64,000 nt of DNA from Drosophila persimilis (Eukaryota > Arthropoda > Insecta > Diptera > Drosophilidae), in NCBI RefSeq assembly GCF_003286085.1, contig NW_020825332.1, positions 987,001 to 1,051,000 of the forward strand, given 5' to 3'. Of the stretch, positions 59,391 through 64,000 are shown piece by piece (position 1 is the stretch's first letter; each line of letters begins with the position of its first letter). The notes beneath the pieces were generated by a model that worked only from the letters and a program-made list of their open reading frames with translations, did not search any database and had not been told where the DNA came from. The translations under genes and the position numbers were made by a program.

Positions 59391-59664
59391 TTTTCTGTGG
59401 AAATCTTTTGATTTTTGCGTGCAGCTTCACGAAATTGTTGGATGGAAAGAGGAAGAGGGCGACCCAACTGCATGCGTGGTTAACAGCTGATGGAGCTGCC
59501 AACCTGGAGTATTTTTCCCCTTACTTCAGCTGGTCACACGAAATTGCGAAATTGCGCCGCGTGCCATTTTTGTTTACAAAAAAAAAGAAATGCAATTGGT
59601 CCAACTTGTGAAATTCTTAGTTGATTAGTTAAATCGTTCGCGCTTTGTAGCACAATTAGACAGG
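59391..59664. promoter_or_regulatory. Bidirectional promoter, TyrRS and Efl1
   Basis: Only 274 bp separate the two start codons. It contains TGGTCACACGA at 59531-59541, one mismatch from core motif 1, and two CAGCTG E-box-like sites (59485-59490 and 59527-59532). No TATA box. This fits housekeeping translation genes. Confidence 0.6.
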
Positions 59665-62547
59665 ATGCCCGTGGTGGAGGGCAGTGATTTGGCGCTGTTG
59701 CAGCGCCGTCAGCAACAGGTGCGTAACATTTGCATCCTGGCGCACGTGGACCATGGAAAAACGACTTTGGCGGACTCTTTGGTGGCCAGCAACGGCATCA
59801 TCTCTCAGCGGATGGCGGGCAAACTGCGCTATCTGGACAGCCGCCAAGACGAGCAGGAGCGCGGCATCACCATGAAGAGCAGCAGCATTTCCCTGCACTA
59901 CAAAGACCATGGAAATCGAAACGAAAATGATTTCCTCGTCAATCTGATTGATTCGCCCGGACATGTGGACTTTTCGAGCGAGGTGTCCACTGCGGTGCGG
60001 CTCTGTGACGGGGCCATTGTCGTGGTGGATGTGGTCGAGGGCGTGGGCGCCCAGACACGAGCCTGTCTCAAGCAGATCTACGAGGAGCAGCTGAAGCCGG
60101 TTCTGGTGCTCAATAAACTGGATCGCCTGATACTGGAGAAGCAGATGGAGCCTCTGGATGCGTACTTCCACTTGACACAGGTCCTCGAGCAGGTCAACGC
60201 TGTGCTGGGCAGCATTTTCGCCTCCGATGTCCTCGCCAGGGAGGATATCACACAGAAGGACAACCAGGAGTCTGCGCTGGAGGAAGTTGACGACTCGGAG
60301 TTGTATTTCTCGCCAAGCTCCGGCAATGTGGTATTCTCCTCCGCCTACGATGGCTGGGCCTTCTCCGTGCGCGATTTCGCGGCCATGTACGACAAACGTT
60401 TGGAGATGAAGCGCGAGGAACTAGAGCAGGTGCTTTGGGGAGATTTCTACTACAATTCGAAGAAGAAATGCGCCATGCCGGGGGCCCAGGAGAAGGCCAA
60501 GAAGCCGATGTTTGTACAGTTTGTGCTGGAGAACATCTGGAGCATGTACGACATCATAGCCGTGCGGAAGGACAAGGATAAGCTGCCGGGCATAGCCGAG
60601 AAACTTGGCCTGAAGCTGGCCGCCCGTGATCTGCGCCTCACCGATCCCAAGCTGCAGATCAAGGCCGTGCTGGGACAGTGGCTGCCCATCGACAGCAGCG
60701 TCCTGCACATGGTGGTGCAGCATGTGCCACCGCCCCATCAGATCAGCGAGGAGCGGGCCCAAAGACTGCTCTATCCAGCGAATATCCAACTAAGTTCGCT
60801 CCCACTCGAGACGCTGAAGCTCAAGGACAGCTTCACCAGCTGCGATGCAGGCAGCGACAATGTCATCGCCTTTGTGTCCAAGATGACGCCCATCCACGTC
60901 TCCCAACTGCCCCAAAATCGACCCAAGAGAATGACGGACCAGGAGCTGCAGACGCGCCGGGATGAGGTGCGTCGGCGGATCGAGGAACGTAAGCACCAGA
61001 GCGAGCAGACTGAGCTGGAGAGGATTACTGAGGGTGTGGAGCAGCTCAGCACCAAGCAGGAGGATACCCCAAAAGAAGAACCTCCCCCAGGCCCAGAGCC
61101 AGCGGCAGAGGCAGAACGGAACGAATTCGTTTTCGTTGCCTTTGCCCGCGTCTTCAGTGGAACTTTGAGGCGTGGCATGGAGCTGTTCAATCTCTCACCC
61201 AAGCACGATCCCCGCCAGCCGGCACACCGCATCGAAGGGCAGGCGCCCTATGCCACTCGCGTGACCATCGGGGATCTCTACATGTTCATGGGCGGGGAAC
61301 TGCAGCTCCTGGACGAGGTCCCGGCCGGAAACATTGTGGGAATCGGGGGCCTGGGAGCGCACATCGTGAAAACGGCCACCCTGAGCAGCACCCTGGACTG
61401 CACATCCTTCAGCGAGCTGAGCATCATGGCCACACCCATACTCCGAGTGGCCATTGAGCCCGTGCAGCCGCAGGATATGCCCAAGCTGGTCAAGGGCCTG
61501 AAGCTGCTGAACCAAGCGGATGCCTGTGTCCAGGTGTCGGTGGCTCCGACGGGGGAGCATGTGATCACGACCCTGGGGGAGGTGCATGTGGAGAAGTGTG
61601 TCCACGATCTGGAGCAGAGCTACGCCAAGGTCAAGGTGAACGTGTCCAAGCCCATAGTGTCCTTCAGGGAGACCATTGTCCCCGCGGCCACCGTGGACAT
61701 GGTTAATGAGGCTATTGTGAAGACGGCGGACGACAAGGACGTGAGCAAGAAGATTGCAGTCCAACAGACGCTCAATAAGCTGGGAACCCTGAAGGTTATA
61801 GCGCTGCCCCTGCCCCCAGAGGCAGTGGAATTGCTGGAGAGGCACACGGAATTCTTCAAAGTGAGTGGGAAACGAAAAAATAACTTTACCACTTTACCTT
61901 TTACTAATGAAAGCTCTTCTTCCCAACAGGAACTGGCTGCCACACCGAGGAATCAGCTTCTCTCCGAGAAGTACGCTACTCTTTTGGCTTCCATCAAACT
62001 GAAACTGGTGGCCGCTCTTCAGGATCTGCACTTGTTCGGCCTGAGTTCACTCTCCCCCGAGGAGTTGGTCAGTCGCCTCTGGGCCCTGGGTCCCCGGAAT
62101 TGCGGCACCAATCTGCTGCTCAACCTCACGGACTACGAGCAGCCCGATTTCTGGTCCAGCCAAGCCAAGTCCTCCGACACGGAAATACGCTCTCTGTCCG
62201 ATCCACGCAAGGATTTCAATAGCTCTCTGGTCAATGGCTTTCAGCTGACCTCCGGGGCAGGGCCGCTGTGCGAGGAGCCCATGCAGGGCGTCTGCTTTGC
62301 TGTCCTCGAATGGTCCATCCAATCAGAGGGCGAGGATCTAAATGCTAGAGGACCCTTTTCGGGTATGTAATCTGTGTGTGTTTTTTGTCAGAAGAAATTC
62401 CAAGTAATCTGTGATTCTTTGATGCATTTTCAGGTCAAGTTCTGACTGCTGCGAAGGAGGTGTGTCGTCAGGCTTTCCAGAATCAGCCACAGCGCTTGGT
62501 AACGCCCATGTACAGCTGTACCATTGTGGTCAATGCGGAAATGTTGG
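59665..62547 (+). CDS. Efl1: Elongation factor-like GTPase 1, partial at window edge
   Basis: Exons 59665-61860, 61930-62362 and 62434-62547 encode 914 residues; the frame is left in phase 1 at a donor (TTGG|GTGAGT), and the final exon lies beyond the window. EF-2-like architecture: G1 AHVDHGKTTLADSL near residue 25, G3 DSPGHVDF near 95, G4 NKLD near 149. A lysine-rich insert between domains (LERITEGVEQLSTKQEDTPK) is characteristic of Efl1/Ria1. The region GEHVITTLGEVHVEKCVHDL belongs to EF-G domain III/IV. Efl1 works with SBDS to release eIF6 from nascent 60S subunits in the cytoplasm. The fly gene is CG33158. About 120 C-terminal residues are expected to be missing. Confidence 0.93.
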
Positions 62548-64000
62548 GTGAGTGAAAGCCTTAGATTGGAATTTGAGTGTTTTACTCCAGAAGTGGTATG
62601 AAAATGTAGAAAATTATGTTCTGAAATTGATTTAGCTTTGGTTTAACAGTAACTTCTGCATTTAGCAGAGACCTCTCTATAGGTTTATGATTTAGGAGTT
62701 ATACAACAAGGAAGGAACAATACGTTGTAAGAAGTCTTAGGCCTCAAAATTGATTTGAAATGAGCTTATGATTGTTTTGTTATCTATACAAAATATTTTA
62801 TACGTAATTTGGAATTTGTTTCAGAGCCGATGAATGCCGTATTCTCTCTCTTCCTCCTTCTGTCTTATGATATCGCTGTAATTTCTGGAAAAATGACTGG
62901 ACGACTTTGCTAACTTTGACTTGTGGGAAAAGCATGCTGTGAGAGCGAGAGATGTACATATGTGCGTCAGCTTGGCTTTCCAGTTTAGCTTTTCAGGGTG
63001 CAATTATTTTCACAAATAGTGCATCAGTTCTTCGACTGAGAGGCGGAGAGACGCATCTGGAGAGGGCTACGAATACTAGTTTAGCGTTTTATCTCTCGTG
63101 CTATCTCTCTCATCGAAGCAAAGTCCAATGTCATAGCACCCTTAAAGGGACGAATTGATTTGTTGGTTAATTCGGGAAGAGCGGAAGGATCTCTACGCGA
63201 TCTTTCTCAATTCTGCCCGCACCTGTCATGAGAGAAAAAGAGCGGCAACACGGGGGCTATTCTAATGTTCTAAGGTTAATTCTTGCACTTCTTTTGTCCC
63301 TAAAATATTTCATTCGAATTTTAAAATATCTATTCATCTGTTTCTATTTTTCCGCTACTATTTTGTATTCCGCTACATATCTCTCTTTCTCTTTCGCGCT
63401 TCTCAAAACAACGCCAACCGTTGTTTCACGCTCCCCTCCGACAGGGGGCGCACGCTGCACGATTAAGAGTGAGACAGAGATCGAATGAGTAAACGCGTGG
63501 AAGGGGAAGCATAGCCACTGCAAATGGTTGTTCATTCTAGCTATAATAATGATCCGGTCTTATAAGATTCCGCAATCTGCTAGGTATGTTTATTCTCTAT
63601 GATTCTCCGTTTTCTCGCATCTTCAAAGGGGTGGATAATAGTATGACACTCTAAGGAGTCTGAATACAGGAGGATGCAGGCGTCGTTGCTCTGGTTTTAA
63701 CAGTCTCTGATGAGAGATCTCATCAACACGGACGGACAGACGTACGTACAGATCTGCCTATATTGACTCGGCTATTGATGCTGATCAAGGAAGAACTAAA
63801 TCTTCGAGTACCACGTATAAAAAATGTTTTGTAGATTTAGATGTGCTTTATGGCACCTCTTTTAAAAATTTGAAATATTGTATGGTTACTGCCTTAAGTA
63901 GTGGTTCCAAAAGGGGTGCAGTGGCATATATCTTCCAAAGAATAGGAGCTACAATGCTGGAATGTTGTATGTAAATCTCTATAGCTCCAATGAATGTAAT
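62548..64000 (+). other. Efl1 intron running off the window, holding a repeat
   Basis: No acceptor restoring the Efl1 frame was found up to the edge. The intron, at least 1.45 kb, is far longer than the others of this gene and holds repeat-derived DNA. Confidence 0.65.
63430..63810. mobile_element. Degenerate DINE-1-like element, relative of 5930-6290
   Basis: ctcccctccgacagggggcgcacgctgc aligns with 5951-5978, and acggacggacagacgtacgt with cttattgatgctgatcaagg-like sequence (63728-63790) aligns with 6128-6180. It is longer inside than the first copy. Left border may extend to about 62820. Confidence 0.5.

Overview
The window is insect nuclear DNA from a Drosophila species: intron-bearing genes with short 55-75 bp introns, TATA-driven cuticle genes, DREF-type promoter sites, many microsatellites and DINE-1-like repeats. 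The gene set (ringmaker, three Cpr72E cuticle genes, a Pdh-like dehydrogenase, roquin, two Agpat genes, Gagr, fax, Serinc, GluRS-m, TyrRS, Efl1) matches what I recall of D. melanogaster 3L around 72E, so this is probably Muller element D. The element family and the sequence differences from D. melanogaster suggest another species, perhaps of the obscura group, but the species cannot be fixed from sequence alone.

Layout: ringmaker (-, 306-966) with a candidate far-upstream exon at 6594-6686; Cpr72Ec (+) and Cpr72Eb (+) facing Cpr72Ea (-); a four-exon short-chain dehydrogenase (+, 12549-13528); roquin (-, 17840-20616) followed by about 4 kb of microsatellite-rich probable 3' UTR; two tandem Agpat paralogues (-, 21855-25903); a six-exon MYND-finger gene of unknown role (+, 27374-30894); a divergent NSUN7-like gene (-, 31260-38506) whose large last intron appears to hold the domesticated gag gene Gagr (+, 34031-35128); fax (-, 43437-50034) with long 3' UTR and introns; Serinc (+, 53263-55355); GluRS-m (-, 55630-57359); TyrRS (-, 57619-59390); and Efl1 (+, 59665 onward, cut by the window edge in its last visible intron). 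TyrRS and Efl1 share a 274 bp divergent promoter.

Functionally this is ordinary euchromatin with a translation cluster (GluRS-m, TyrRS, Efl1) and a cuticle cluster. The observations most worth following are: the NSUN7-like protein lacks both catalytic cysteines of its RNA methyltransferase family; its C-terminal exons seem to lie 4 kb away across the nested Gagr gene; a dispersed repeat carries a CTCF-like motif in both of its copies here; an N-terminally extended ringmaker isoform is possible; the MYND gene appears to use a GC-AG intron; and fax has an intronic hairpin and an unexplained open block. No bacterial system, CRISPR array, tRNA or rRNA was seen. Exon boundaries were derived by hand from splice consensus and reading phase; no alignment or expression data were available.
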